Assembly (NCBI RefSeq): GCF_029227915.1
Contig: NC_079885.1
Coordinates: forward strand, 9,548,001 to 9,612,000
Length of the DNA stretch: 64,000 nucleotides
From: Hydractinia symbiolongicarpus
Taxonomy: Eukaryota; Cnidaria; Hydrozoa; Anthoathecata; Hydractiniidae
Reading direction: 5' to 3'
Made by a program: the position numbers and the translations under genes. Shown piece by piece: positions 1 to 13,500 of the stretch. The notes under the pieces are model-generated. The model did not search any database. It saw only the letters and a list, made by a program, of their open reading frames with translations, and had not been told where the DNA came from. Position 1 is the first letter of the stretch; each line of letters opens with the position of its first letter.

Positions 1-1532
1 TAAAAAAGAGTCAAAGCATAGGCTCAACAACTCTAAAATTAGTATATTTTATTTCATCACGAATACTGACTGTTTTTTTTTCAAATTTACTTTAACTTGG
101 CCACAAATAACATTCACAAAATAACGTCCAAATTCAGTTTGACAGTTAATGTGAATAATGTCATAATTGTGCATGGAGTTCAATACTCATAAACTACTGA
201 TTAATAAATAGGCTCAAGTTTTTAAAATGCTAAGTACAGTCCAGGCTGAACTTGATACCCGATGCTTATAAAGACGGTGCTTTGTTTGTAATCTTGTCCT
301 CCTGGCTTATGTATTTAGCACTAGAAACCAAGGAAATATGAAATAACAGAACTTTATGTTTATTGTATAGATTTAAAATCCAAACTTCGAACAGCTAAAC
401 AAAATAACACAAAGCCACACAGATTAGTGGCAGTGGAGAAAAATAATGATAGGAGAAATGTGGCTAAATATTAAATACTACTGATACCATAAGTTAATTT
501 TACCTAATATAGGAAACAATACTGATATTGCAGGAATATTTACAAATGTACAAAAATAAACATAACTTGTAGAAAAAGATTCTTCACACAATGAAAAGGT
601 TGTTTGGTGCATGATAAACAGAATCAACTTAAGTAATGCTTGCCTTACACTTATTTTGATCTATATATTATAATATCCATATACTTCTGTCTGTCTGTCA
701 AGCAAAATGGTAACCCCAGTAGTGAGACACAAAATGTGGTAAAATAAAAGCGGGCAAAGTCGTAATTTTACGTTGACATTTTTCACGATTTGGGACTAAA
801 TGTACCTGTTCATAGTCTCTTTAGCATAAACCTCTCAAAACAGTGCCTTCTTTAAATAAATACCTTCTTGAAAGGTAAAAAAATGTCCCAGGCATTTAAT
901 TGAAACATTACTGTATATATACTAATCATTGTCATCAATATCTTGTATTGATATAATGATAAAAAACACACAGGTAAAAATTAAAAATTTGACATAAAGA
1001 AACTTTAGACTCAAACCATTAAACAATTTCTAGGGGATAGTTTCAATGTATATCTTTGGTAATGTTTGAGAAAAGCTGATTGTTTGTAAAAGAAAGAGGT
1101 ATATACTTAATTTCAGAAACATTTCATTTTGTTTTCATCTTAAAAAAATTACCAGCTATTTCTTAATAATACTACTAAAAGTAAATATAAAAATGTAGAC
1201 ATAAAAACAAGAAAATATGTTTTATTAATTGAACAACAATTATGTTATAATACCCATATACGTCTGTCTGACATGCAAAATGGTAACTGCAGTAGTGAGA
1301 CACGGAATACGGTCAATAAAGGACGGACGAACCCATGGATAAATCCATGGGTTACAAACTAGTGAAATAATATAAATTGGTGGGAGTGTTTACAACCAAT
1401 CATTGACGTTTTAAGTAATTAAACAGATCGTATAATAAAATGATGAAAAAAATTGTTTGAGTAACAAAAATAACGGTAACAGTCATTATAAAAAAGTCTA
1501 ATAAAAATATACATGAATTTAACAATACAATG
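1..1532. other. 3' flank of the FBXO21-like gene, repeat-bearing
   Basis: I see no protein-coding gene here. The stretch is AT-rich and lies downstream of the FBXO21-like stop codon at 1533. It contains a Helitron-like element (660 to 1362, listed separately). The rest is unassigned and may include the 3' UTR of the FBXO21-like transcript. Confidence 0.5.
660..1362 (+). mobile_element. Helitron-like (Helentron/HINE-type) non-autonomous element
   Basis: The left boundary reads A|TCTATATATTATAATATCC, so the element starts with TC after an A. The right boundary is an 11-bp palindrome, AACCCATGGAT-AA-ATCCATGGGTT (1330 to 1353), then ACAAA and CTAG before a T. Start TC, a hairpin a few bases before CTRR, and insertion between A and T are Helitron hallmarks. 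The opening (ATAATAYCCATATAC, GTCTGTCTG, GCAAAATGGTAAC, AGTAGTGAGACAC) recurs at about 1244 to 1305. This may therefore be one 703-bp element with an internal repeat, or two copies of which only the second keeps the 3' hairpin. No Rep/helicase coding is present. Confidence in the family is moderate because no alignment was run. Confidence 0.55.
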
Positions 1533-4500
1533 TTATTCACAAGTCTCTACAAAAGATTCTGTTGGAAGCTGTTCTGATGGTATTGGTTGATCTTCTGGGT
1601 ACTGTTCTGCTAACATGGGTGTAGCAATATAATGGTACCCATTAAATGATTTAAAATGTTTTCCAACTTCTTGATGTTGAACTGGCCGACCTGTGCTAAT
1701 TGGCAAAACATTTTCTATAAAAAAGAAAGTAACACAATAGAATTGGCATAAGATTTAAATTAAAAAAAAATTATCCTGGCATCACTGACGAAATATTTTT
1801 GAAGTTGTATTGTGACAAACCTTATTTATTGAATACAATTTAAAATGAACTTAGTGTAGTTTTGTTTTGAAGCTTTTTCAGGACAATAACAGTTTATTCA
1901 CTGAATATTTTCATATCAGTAACCACCCGAAATAAAATTTAAATTAGGTCCACAAAAAAAGTGTTTCACCTTGAGCTGCATATCTAGTTGAGCCATCATG
2001 TGCAAGAACATTATAATATGGCTGTTTATCTTTATCAACCAGATTTGGAACACCCATTTGTTGTTGCCAAGCTACATCCATCATACAACAGGCATCCCAA
2101 CCAAAAATAACAAAGTAATAATGGTACCTGCATAAATAAACAAATAAATTATTAGAGTGAACAGATGAATGAATAAATGAACCTAAAATAAGTAATGTTC
2201 TTTATACTTACAATTTGTGTTTCATTACCATCCCAACTCGGTACTTAACATTTGAATTTTCTTCATCACTTCGATATTTCTATAAAAAAAGCCTTGCATT
2301 ACAAACCACAGGAAAAAGTTTGAGTGTAAATCATTTCAATTTCTTTTATTGAAGTACAAAGTGAAACAAAAAAATTGAAATGATTAGAAGCTGCTTATGT
2401 TCAAATTATACTTCTTAAGCTTCGCCCGTTATCATATGTTTAAGAATTATACGGAAAAAAAAAGATAAAAAAAATACACTAAAAAAGAAACCTTTAGCAG
2501 CAATAAATAAAAAAAGAAGAATAAATAAAAGCAACGTTTAATTATTACAACAACAACAAATTTATTTATATCCATTTTGTAATATACATTTTATGGTACC
2601 CCCAAAATACATCATTTTACTTCCCACATATTCATCAAAAGTACAGTGCTGAAAAAATAGACACAAAAGCGTGCTGGGAATCAAACTGGCTGATGAAGGT
2701 TTGGCAGGCTAACATTTGTTGGACAAGATGAGGGTAAAACCAAACCATGCACCTCGTATGGGTTTAGACTGGAAAGCCAGCAATTTAGAAAGGGTGTTCG
2801 ATGATTCTTTTACATCTTCCCAATTTATTATTTTACGACAAAAATAGTATTATTCGATAGGAAATTTATCTGACTTTCAGAATACATATACTTTTATATA
2901 ATTTTATTTTACAGTTTAGGAAATATATTTTCAACATGGATAATAGATGTTTCATGTATCCTTAACCAAGCAAAAATCTTGTTGCCAAACATGTTAGCAT
3001 TTTTACTATAACTTTGGATTTTTTAGGCTCAAGGGGAAGCAAAACAAAGACTTTCAAGTTGTTGTAATTTTCAGGCAAGGAAACTCCCTTTTACACCCTT
3101 AAAATGTTTGTTAAGATGTTTGTTCCTAAATATAATTTTTTTAAGCAAAATAGCATCATTTCCTAGTGACCATCACTGTTTTTAAGCCATTATATAACTT
3201 TAACTCACAGCTTTAAAAGTCCTATTTTCTTTCATCTTCGCTTCTGCATGTTTCAGTAAAACATCCAACGTTTCCATTGGCAGTCCCCTTTCAGATGAAG
3301 ACATCTCTTGTAAATGTTTTATCACCTATTAAAAAAAGCAAATATTACAAAGATAATTGTTCTACAAATTTTTCTTTCTCTTTTAAAATGGAAAAATATA
3401 CATAACTTAGCTTCGAGTTGACTTGCATCTATTAACAAATAACTTTGCAAATAACTTTTTCTTTAGAAATATGAACAAGGTGACCAAAAAAAAAAAAAAG
3501 AAAAATCTGAATTTCAGGACATTCCAGAAATTCCCAGGAAATTTTTCGAAGACAAAATTGCTCGAAAATTAAGGCAATATAGACAACCATGATACATTTC
3601 CATGAAGTCCGGGATTTCGGAAAATAATTCTTTCCAGGTTAAGATTTTAAAAGCGTTTGGATTCATTCATTGAAAAAAATATGCCACACCCGAAACTCAG
3701 GTGGGCTACCATTATGACCAAAATGTATTCGTTTTCTTAGCTTCTTTTATGATGGAACTAACAGTGGCTGTTATCCCTTCTTCACTTTTAGTTTTTGTTG
3801 AAAGAAAAAATTGCTCTTGTGTATCAACTTTTAAAGAAGCAACTTTCTGCATGAAATTTGCATAAATTTCTTGAATTTTGTTGCTTTATTTGCATCTTTG
3901 AAATTAAATTAAGAAAAAACTTCTGGTCATCCAGTAGATCTCTACATAATTCCACTAGTTTTCCTGTTACTTTGATCTTGTAAATAAACTTATGCACATG
4001 TGAGACCACAGGGTAAGTATTGTTAACAAATTTTGATCGCTCCAGATCTTTAAAGCTTCTAGCTGGAAAAGGTATTTTTGCCTTAGGTTTTAAAAAGATT
4101 CAATATCTAGATTTAAAAAATTTAACTCAACATAAATATTATCTAGGACAATCTTAGTACATCTTCATCTTCAATTTTTGTCCAAATTCCAGGAATTTTA
4201 AAGACTAATTTACTTGGTAAGATTTTTCTGCAACTTTCAGGACCGTGGTCACTATGTGTAAAACATAAAGATTGCCTACATACCTCTGTAAGGTTGATTC
4301 TTCGATGCAGATATATTCTTGATAAAAGCAATTTGTGTCCATCATCGTGAGGAGAAAGTAGTAACATCAGCTCTAGCATACTTTGCAATATATCCATGTT
4401 TCTGATACAAAGAATGTTAATAAAAGGGAGAATTAATTTTGGTTTCGTCAACTGTATGTAAAAAAACTTTTTCCGAAAACGCAACCTATCTTAATCATGT

Positions 4501-7500
4501 GACAAAATAGTCAACATAATTTATTTTAGCCAATAGTAAACAATTTAATTAGAAAGGCTTAGATGTCTATTTACCAGCCTATGAGCCACCTTTCCTACAA
4601 CCAGTTGTTAAAATTTGATCTCAGCCTGATTTTCCACCAAATGCAGGAAATAGTAAATTATTTGTTTAAATAGTGAAATTTGCTGTACTTGTTAAGCTCT
4701 TAGCAAATTTGATTGGCCGGTTGAGCTCCGATTATGCATCATTCGGTGATATCTCGTTGCCATGTGTTAGTAGAAAGGTATGTCGCAAGGAGGTAGTATC
4801 CCCGCCTCATCTACTACATGTGCTAGAGAGATAGCATCGAATTGAGAGGTTGTGGGTTCAAGTCCCACTCGATCCATCAACTTTGCAGCACTTGGGAAGA
4901 TAATGTGCAGGATTACTTATACCAATATAGCTCACATATGCACCGTTGTTCCTATAAAACTGTTATTGTTTTTTTCAACTTAAACTTGTGTAATGCTTAC
5001 ATGAACGAAAAAAAAACTCAAAGGATCTATTTTTAATTAATTAAGAAGACAGAACAACCACCGGCACATACCTTGAATCATGATTTGTTGGTTTTCTTAA
5101 TATATTAATGATATTTGCAATCATTCTGATGAAAATCTAGAAAAAGATTATTTATAAAGTTGTACTTGACAACAAAATGATCTTGATAAAAACAAGTTTA
5201 GGTCCACGTACATGCCTCTCATCTGCAACTTGAAACAATCTATCAATTGGAGGATCCGCAAAATTATGCAAAAATTTTGCTACACATTCACCCTGGTTTA
5301 AAATTTCGCCTCTATTGAATGCATCTACATAGATCTCAGATGTTTGGCTAAAAATATTTAATATTATTTTATTTAAATTATCTTATAATCATCTTCTTTG
5401 GCTTAACATCTGTTTTCCATGCTAGCATGACCTTCTTCCAATCTGATCTAGACTGTGTTATAGTTCTAAACTCCAATTCCTTTGCATAAAGACTACCCTT
5501 ACTACATCCTGCCAAGTCTTTCTTCATCTACCTCTGGTTATCCCCCCAGGATATTTACACTTTTTTACCCAATTATTCTCCTCAACTTTTCAAAATGTCC
5601 CAACCAACTCAATATCTGGATAACATCTCCAATACTACAAATAGTTAGCCTAATTCTTAGCTCATCTGAACTCTTTCTGTCTTTTAAACTGCTGTTACAA
5701 ATCTACCATATTAACCCTTTCTAAACACTCAAGATTTTCCTGCTTTACTGACCATGTCAAAACAAAGTATAACATAAAACTTCTTAAACAGGCTCAATCG
5801 ATAAGACTTTCATAGTCGACAAAGGAAGTAACCCTTTTAAACTTTTTCCAAGCAATACCTATCCCGCAAATAATACTTTTTCTAACAACCTCATTGAATT
5901 TTCTCTAACCTGACTGATAAAATATAAACTAATTCATTACAATGACAAGTATTCTTTGTTTCGGAAAAGCAGGGCTTACATAATAATAAAGCTCAGTTGA
6001 TAATATATTACAAAAGTTATCAAGAAACGTTATTAAGATAAGCTTTTATGTAAAACTAATGACTACAACGAAATGTTGTTTTAGAGGCCAAAAGGTTTGG
6101 TTTCCACTTTCGCTATTTTTGAGCAACACCTGCAAGGATTTCCATAAAAAATAGAACTTACCCATTTTTATCTGCGTTCACTTTAACCAAGAAATGACCT
6201 GGAAAATTCACCTACATAAACATTCAACATAAAACGAGTTATGTAAGTCTTATAGCATATCATTTATCATTTACAAAACACTAGTGCACTCTTTTACAAT
6301 GATGAGCAGTCACAATTATAAATATTCATATTTTAACAGGAAGCATTTTTCTTTAGTACAGTTTTAGATAAAAAAAAAAGTGTATTAAGGTTGTTATGCA
6401 TAAGTTACCCACAGCTGTTATGCCACTTTGAACAAATCAAAATGGTGTCCTGTGTTCATATACATATTAAAATCCTTTAAGGTTGTCCCCCATACTCTTG
6501 GCCTAAGAATCCTTATTATCTCCCTATCCATCGTACTAGTTACTGAAAGATGGAAAGAGGGAAAAAGCCCACCGTCCAATTATAATTTCAAAATCCTTTA
6601 ATAAAACTTTACTTACACCGAATATTTGTAGACCAAGTCTTCGACCAATGGCGATGTATAAAATTGATAAAGTTAATGGTATCCCTTTTTTCGTCCTTAA
6701 AACCTAAAAATTAGAAACTGCATTCAGTAAGGAACAATTAAAAGATTGTTGTTATTATGGAAAAAGGAGCAAATTTACAGTACAATAAATGGAGTTCAGT
6801 CTAGATCACAGTTATTTGTAAAACAAAAGGGAAGAAACAAACGCAGGAGGATAAAATGAAGATGCCCTTGTATTTACAAACTTAAATTATGGTTTTTTAA
6901 ACAAGGACTCAACATCTTTTTTTTTCGCAATTTTACGTAATTTACATTCGTTTGCAATCTCCAAACATTCAGGGTAACATTTACTTAAGACATATAACAT
7001 AAAAGTAAAACAGCAGCTATATCTGACGTTATTGTCCTATTGTCCAAAGTAAGGAAAATACTTTATACTCACCAAAAAATAACAAAATTACCTGATGTAT
7101 ATATGAATTCGATATATTATAATATGAAGACGAATTTCCTTCAAACAAATACTCATCATAAAGAATTTTATTCAATGATTTTAAAACTTCAGTAACATAG
7201 TGGTAGCCATTAGGCTGAGACTGGCTTCTCGATGGTACTAAAAAATACCAAAGTATGTTTAAATGCTTCACGGTAGACACAATTACAATCAGTTAAATGA
7301 TGTCCTTACACATTTGAAAGTCTCTTGTGCATGTTTTGTTTTTGTTAAATGAAAAAAATAAATCCAAAGCAATTTCAAAATAAATTTTAGTAGGAGTAAA
7401 AGCATTTTTTAGTCTCTAATTAAAAATAATTTAGTAATAGTAATTAGGTGTAATATCCATATAAAACATTAAATATATATAATGCAGAAAAAAAGAAAGA

Positions 7501-10500
7501 ATTACATATTTTTTTCACAGATTCAGCAATATCATTCAGTGTTTTCGTTATTTCACTTAATTCTATTTTCACTTCTGGATTGCACCATTGTGATATTATT
7601 GTAGCACCTTGAAAAAAAAAGATACAATTTCTATGTTACACACCAACAATTTTTTTAACTTTATAAGTGCGTAGACTTAACCATCTGTCACAAACAAAAC
7701 CTTATACTGCAAAAAAAAATTAAATAATCACTCTGAGCGCCCCTTTTTTTTTTGACTTACTTATTTATACTCTAGAACATATTTTATATAATATAGATTT
7801 ATATATGTATAGGCATTTTAAAGAGGAAGGGCTTGGTATATGCTTTAAAAATAGAAAGCGTGACAATACAGAGCCAGAAAATGTGAAGCTAGACTAAGCA
7901 ATTAACAACGATGTAAGGACTTTGCATGAGAAATTTCACAACACAATATAAATTTGTAGCTTTTAGCTGGAGCATATCAAAAAGTGACTTATAGAAAAAG
8001 CTATGGCATTATTTATAAACCGTGAAACCTAGTAAATCAACTCAGTCTACAAGCTTTGATATTTTTCTTTACACATAAAGTCAAGGTTTTCACGACAGAC
8101 ACTTTCTAACTTTAGATTTACCCTACTTAGGTAGCCACTTATATCAATCATAAAAGCTAGGCTATTATTTTTATCATTGCATGTCCAGATTTTGAGAAAC
8201 AAAGCTGGGTTGCAAGCCTTTGTTATCTTAACCTGCAAATTTATACCAAGAGACTTTTAAAGAACGTATAGCATTTTAAATATAATTTTTTGTAATTTCA
8301 AAATACCAAATATAATTTGTAATATGAACCAATTTTTATATGACAACTGTCTGCTGCGTAATTGCTAAGCCTTGCGGATTCACTGTGAGTCTCACATTTT
8401 TTGAAACACCTCAAGATTTCTAACAGATTTAACATACATGTAAGCCTCCAAGTTTATATGTGCATTGTATTTCTTGGAAAACCAAGGATTGTAAGAAAAA
8501 ATTCAGCGATTATGTACATTAACATTATTGGCATTGATACGTATTCCATTATTACGATGTCTATACAATGCATATCCATCAATTTCAGGATTTAAAATGC
8601 AAAAATTTTCTTAGTCACCCAAAATGGCAATGAACTTAGCAACTAACATATACTGCAGTAAAAAATTGAAAACAATTCTACTGTTATTAAAGGACGTACT
8701 TACCCTCTTCCAGGCTGTATATAGATTTTTCTTCAGACACCAACAACTTCATGAGTTGATATTTTAGCTTGTAATGGTAAACATATCTGTATACCTTCTC
8801 AGCATGATATTTCATGTTTAAATCTCCGGTAAGAGGACTAGTAACAAATAAAAAATCATTAACAACTCTATTAATGAAAATTATAAGCGTTAACCCTAAC
8901 AACGAACATATTATGACGGGGGGATGGAAGGATTAGTTCCTCACCCCTTCCTCCTTGATAACTTTTGGCTAATAGTCCAAATTGACTCAACTTTGGTACA
9001 CTTACAGTATGTCATAAAAGAAACAAAATGGCAGCAATAAATTTTTGCTTATGTTAGCATCATCTGTACCTTAAAATTTCTCAAAAATACCACTATCAAA
9101 TTATTTAAGTTCTACAGCGAATTTTCACATTCTGTTTAAAGTTTTGGATAGTTAAATAAAACACATTTGATATATTTTCTGGTTTTTACATAGTCCGCAC
9201 AAAAAAATGCCAAAAATTGCCTAAATATCTGATTTTCATCAATTTTATGTGCAATTGAAAAAATGAATATTTCTATTAAAAAATGCTCAAAAAATTTCAA
9301 TAAAAAAATGTTGAGTGTACTATTTGTTGTTTATTTAAAATAAGTGCCAGTAACTCTATTTAGATCTGTAAAATTAAAATTATAAAAAATAACTATCTGT
9401 GAAACTTTATTTCTGAAAAATCTAAATTATTCATCTGTAAAAATTAAATTTTCCATGTTTGTTCCTTGATGTGACTAGTGAACGAATTTTATCAGTCTAT
9501 GAAAATATAATTGGTTATGTCTAGTTTTTTTACAACCCTAAAACAAAAACATTACCTTTGTTGGGTATGACATTGAAGACAGTCAAGTGCCATGTTGACA
9601 TAGTTATCATCTACCAAATTGGAATCGAGTCTGTTTAACATTCTGTTAGGTATGCCGTCTAATGTGTATGTATATTTTGCAATATTCTCAAGCATATTTT
9701 TAAGTACAAGATCAACGTGGTATCGAAATTGAATTGCTTGAAGATATTGAACCTCGTCAAGTGTTGCTGACCAATCAGGCCACCTAAAAAAAGGTCTACA
9801 ATTTAACTTTGCAATCAATACGTGATATATTATTAAGCATATTTTTTGTCTTGATAGAATTGAATCATGTCTAGTATATTAGGATGTTGTGATAAACTCT
9901 ATCTATCACCCAGCATTTACTTGATGGCATGAATTGCTTCATAATAATTATTGCAGATCACTTACTATGCTCAATAAAAATGAAAAAAGACTCAAAATGG
10001 TTTGTTTTTTGCAATCAAGAGACATCTTAATTTAAAAACAAGAAGCCCTGCAGCTTAAAGATTTCCGCCATTTAATCTGAAAATGTACTGAACTTTGAAG
10101 AGGACTAATATGGGGGAACAAAATCAATGAATATTTTAAGATTTTAAAATTCAATTTTTGATTATTATTTTACCTGTAAATCCAAGCTAACTTAACTTAA
10201 TAAACTTCATTTCTCTATCATCATCATCATTCTCGGCTTAACGTCCATTTTCCATGCTAGCATGGGTTGGACGGGGTATATTAATGACCCTCTTCCAATC
10301 TGATCTAGACTGTGTTAGATCTAAACTCAACTTCCTCTGTATCAAGTCTGTCCTTATAACCTCCTGCCAAGTCTTTCTCGGTCAGCCTCTGGGCTTTTCC
10401 CCAGGAACTATCAAGTCTCTACACTTTCTTACCCAATTATCCTCCTCCATTCTTTCCAAGTGCCCCAGCCAATTCAATCTTCTTATCTGGATAACATCTT

Positions 10501-13500
10501 TAATTCTACGGAGACTTAGCCTGCTTCTTAGCTCATCTGAACTCTTTCTGTCTCTCAGACTGGCGTTACACATCCACCTAACCATTCTCATATCATTCCT
10601 TTCTAAACGGTCAAGATCTTCCTGCTTCACTGCCCATGTCTCACTACCGTACAACATAACACTTCTTACACAGGCCTCATACAACCTACCTTTTACCTCA
10701 ATTGACAGGACTCTGCTAGTCAACAAAGGAAGTAACTCTCTGAACTTTTTCCAAGCAGAACCTATCCTGCAAGTAACACTTCTTCCAACACCCCCTTCAT
10801 TGCCCAACATATCACCTAAGTAACAGAAGTTCTCAACTATCTCTAACGAGCCACTGTTGTACATCATTAAAGCTGGAAATACTTCATTCTCTATAATCTC
10901 ACCTTTGCAACACTTGCATACAAACTGAATGTCAGCTCTTAACCTTCCACTAATACTACTGCACTTCTTATGTACCCAATGCTTGCAAGTCTGACAAAAA
11001 ATTGAGTTACTACCAACCCCTTTCCTGCAAACTCCACAAGGCTACTTTCCAACTACAAGGTCACACTTGGCTGCAATGCTACTAATCATGACTTTAGACT
11101 TTGCTGTGTTTACCTATAGCCCTTTCTCTTCTAGTCCTTTCTTCCACTTCTCAAACTTTTCAACTAATTCTTCCATCGACTCTGCTATGAGAACCAAATC
11201 ATCTGCATACAATAACTCCCATGGACAACCTGTTCTGAACTCCATCGACAAGGCTTAAGACTAGAACAAACAACAAAGGACTAAGTACAGAACCCTGATG
11301 TACACCAACATTTACACTAAATTCATCACTAAGTGAATCGTTAATCCTGACACGACTTCTAGCATTGCTGTACATAGACTGTACCATCGAACTAGCCACT
11401 CATCCAAACCTAATTTTCTCATAGCCCACCAAATAACTTTACGTGGCACTCTATCAAAAGCATTCGCTAAATCTACAAAGGCAAAATATAGATTCTTTCT
11501 CTTCCTAAATACTTTTCCTGAAGCTGTCTGAGTAAAAATATTGCATCTGTAGTGCCGCGCCCTGGAACAAAACCAAATTGCATCTTATCTATATCAATTC
11601 TTTCTCTAAGTAACTTATCAATCACTCTTTCAATAACTTTCATTACTTGATCAACCACCTTCAAACCTCTATAGTTACCCCTTTCTAATGCATCACCCTT
11701 GCCCTTGAAACAATTCACTAATACACTCGACTGCCACTCACTCAGAATAGCACCATCCTTTATAATCTGGTTAGCAAGACTTGTAATAAGCTCAACTCCA
11801 ATACATCCAGATGCTTTTACCATCTCTGCAACAATACCTGATACTCCTGCAGCCTTGCCAATCTTCAATTTCCTAATAGCCTCCACTACCCATTCTGTCT
11901 TGATCTGCATAGCTGGCCTTTCTACAACATCATCATCAGACAAATTATCCTCGTCCAAATCAAACTCAGTGTTAAGCAACCTCTGATAATGATTCTTCCA
12001 AGCTTCTCCTCCTCTGTGCTAGCCAAAACACCTTCATCATTATGTATACACTTCTCACCTACAACATCTTGATTAGTCTTCTTCATTTGCTTTGCTATCT
12101 TGAATACCTCATTGCGCTGGTTTTCCCTTCTTAACACATCTGCAAATCTGTTTCTCTCTGCTTCAGATTTTGCCTTATACACTGCTGTACGAGCGCGACG
12201 CTTAGCTTCTAAGTAAATATTTTTACTACCACCTGACTTCCACTCTTTCCAAAGTTTCCTGTTTTCCTTTATACACTGGTCAACCTCATTATTCCACCAC
12301 CAGGTCTGTCTATGTCTAGCTGGTCCTTTCGTCCACCCACAGGTATCATCAGAATCTTCTAGAAGACAATTCTTCAAAGTAGTCCAAGTACTTTCAACAT
12401 TGTCACTATCACATTGACCATTGTGGGCTAACTGCTGAACTTTTGCACTAAATTGTCTTGCTACAATCTCTTCCTTCAGCTTCCACACTTTCCGACAGGG
12501 CCTGTACTTTCCCTTGGCTTCTTTAACACTCTTCAAGATAATATCACAAACCAGCAACCTATGATATGATATAACTTTCTTGTCTGACTTTCTAACCAGG
12601 AAGTAATCTATCTGTGTCTTACAACCACCTGACTCATATGTTATCAGTCTACTCTGTCTCTTACTGAATAATGTGTTGCAAACCACCATGTCCGTTGCCA
12701 TTCCAAACTCAAGCAATCTCTCCCCTTCCTTATTTCTGCTCCTAAATCCATAGCCTCCATGCGCACCTCTATAACCTTCAGATGACTCCCTAACATGACC
12801 ATTAAAGTCGCCGCCCAACATGACAAGTTCAGTGTCCCCAAACTTTGATGTGACTGCTATTAACTCATCATAAAACTTATCTTTATCTTCCTCACTGAGT
12901 CCACACTGTGGAGCATAAACTGACAGAAAAGTGACAATCCTATTACCTATCAAAAACTTTATCACTATAATACGACTATTAACACGCATAACATCTATTA
13001 CTTTTTCTACCCACTTCTCTGCAACGAATATGCCAACTCCTCCATATCCATCACTATTACCAATCCAAAAAAGCTTATACCATGCCCTCCTAACTTTCAC
13101 AAATCTCACTGAAGCTCCTCTCCACCTGACTTCCTGAACACAACACATATCAACAGATCTATGTTCTAACATTTCAACTACTTCACCTGCTCTACCTCTC
13201 AGAGTACCAACATTTATACTAACCATCCTCAACCTAGTGTTATCTACCTTGTGATGTGATAGCTGGGTAACGGTCTGACGATGCTCACACCTGACATCTG
13301 TCCTACCGTGCACAACACCTTCACTCATTAGAGTTCCAGCCCCATTTACGCAGTTTGTCTGATCAACTATTCTTACGGCCATTAATAAAGAGTTTTGGCA
13401 TTGTTTTACAGCTGGATGCCCTTCCTAGCGCCAACCGTTCACAGACCGGACTGGGTGTTTTTTAAAGTGACACCATCACTATGTGGCATTTCATGGGACT

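Noticed and set aside
2640-2790. Possible tRNA-like B-box on the minus strand (AGTTTGATTCC)
   Set aside because: No stem pairs around it and the box deviates from consensus; not enough for a call.
10254-10823. 189-aa plus-strand frame, with an identical twin at 61934-62503
   Set aside because: Antisense shadow of the LINE C-terminal coding region; the minus-strand frame has recognisable LINE motifs.
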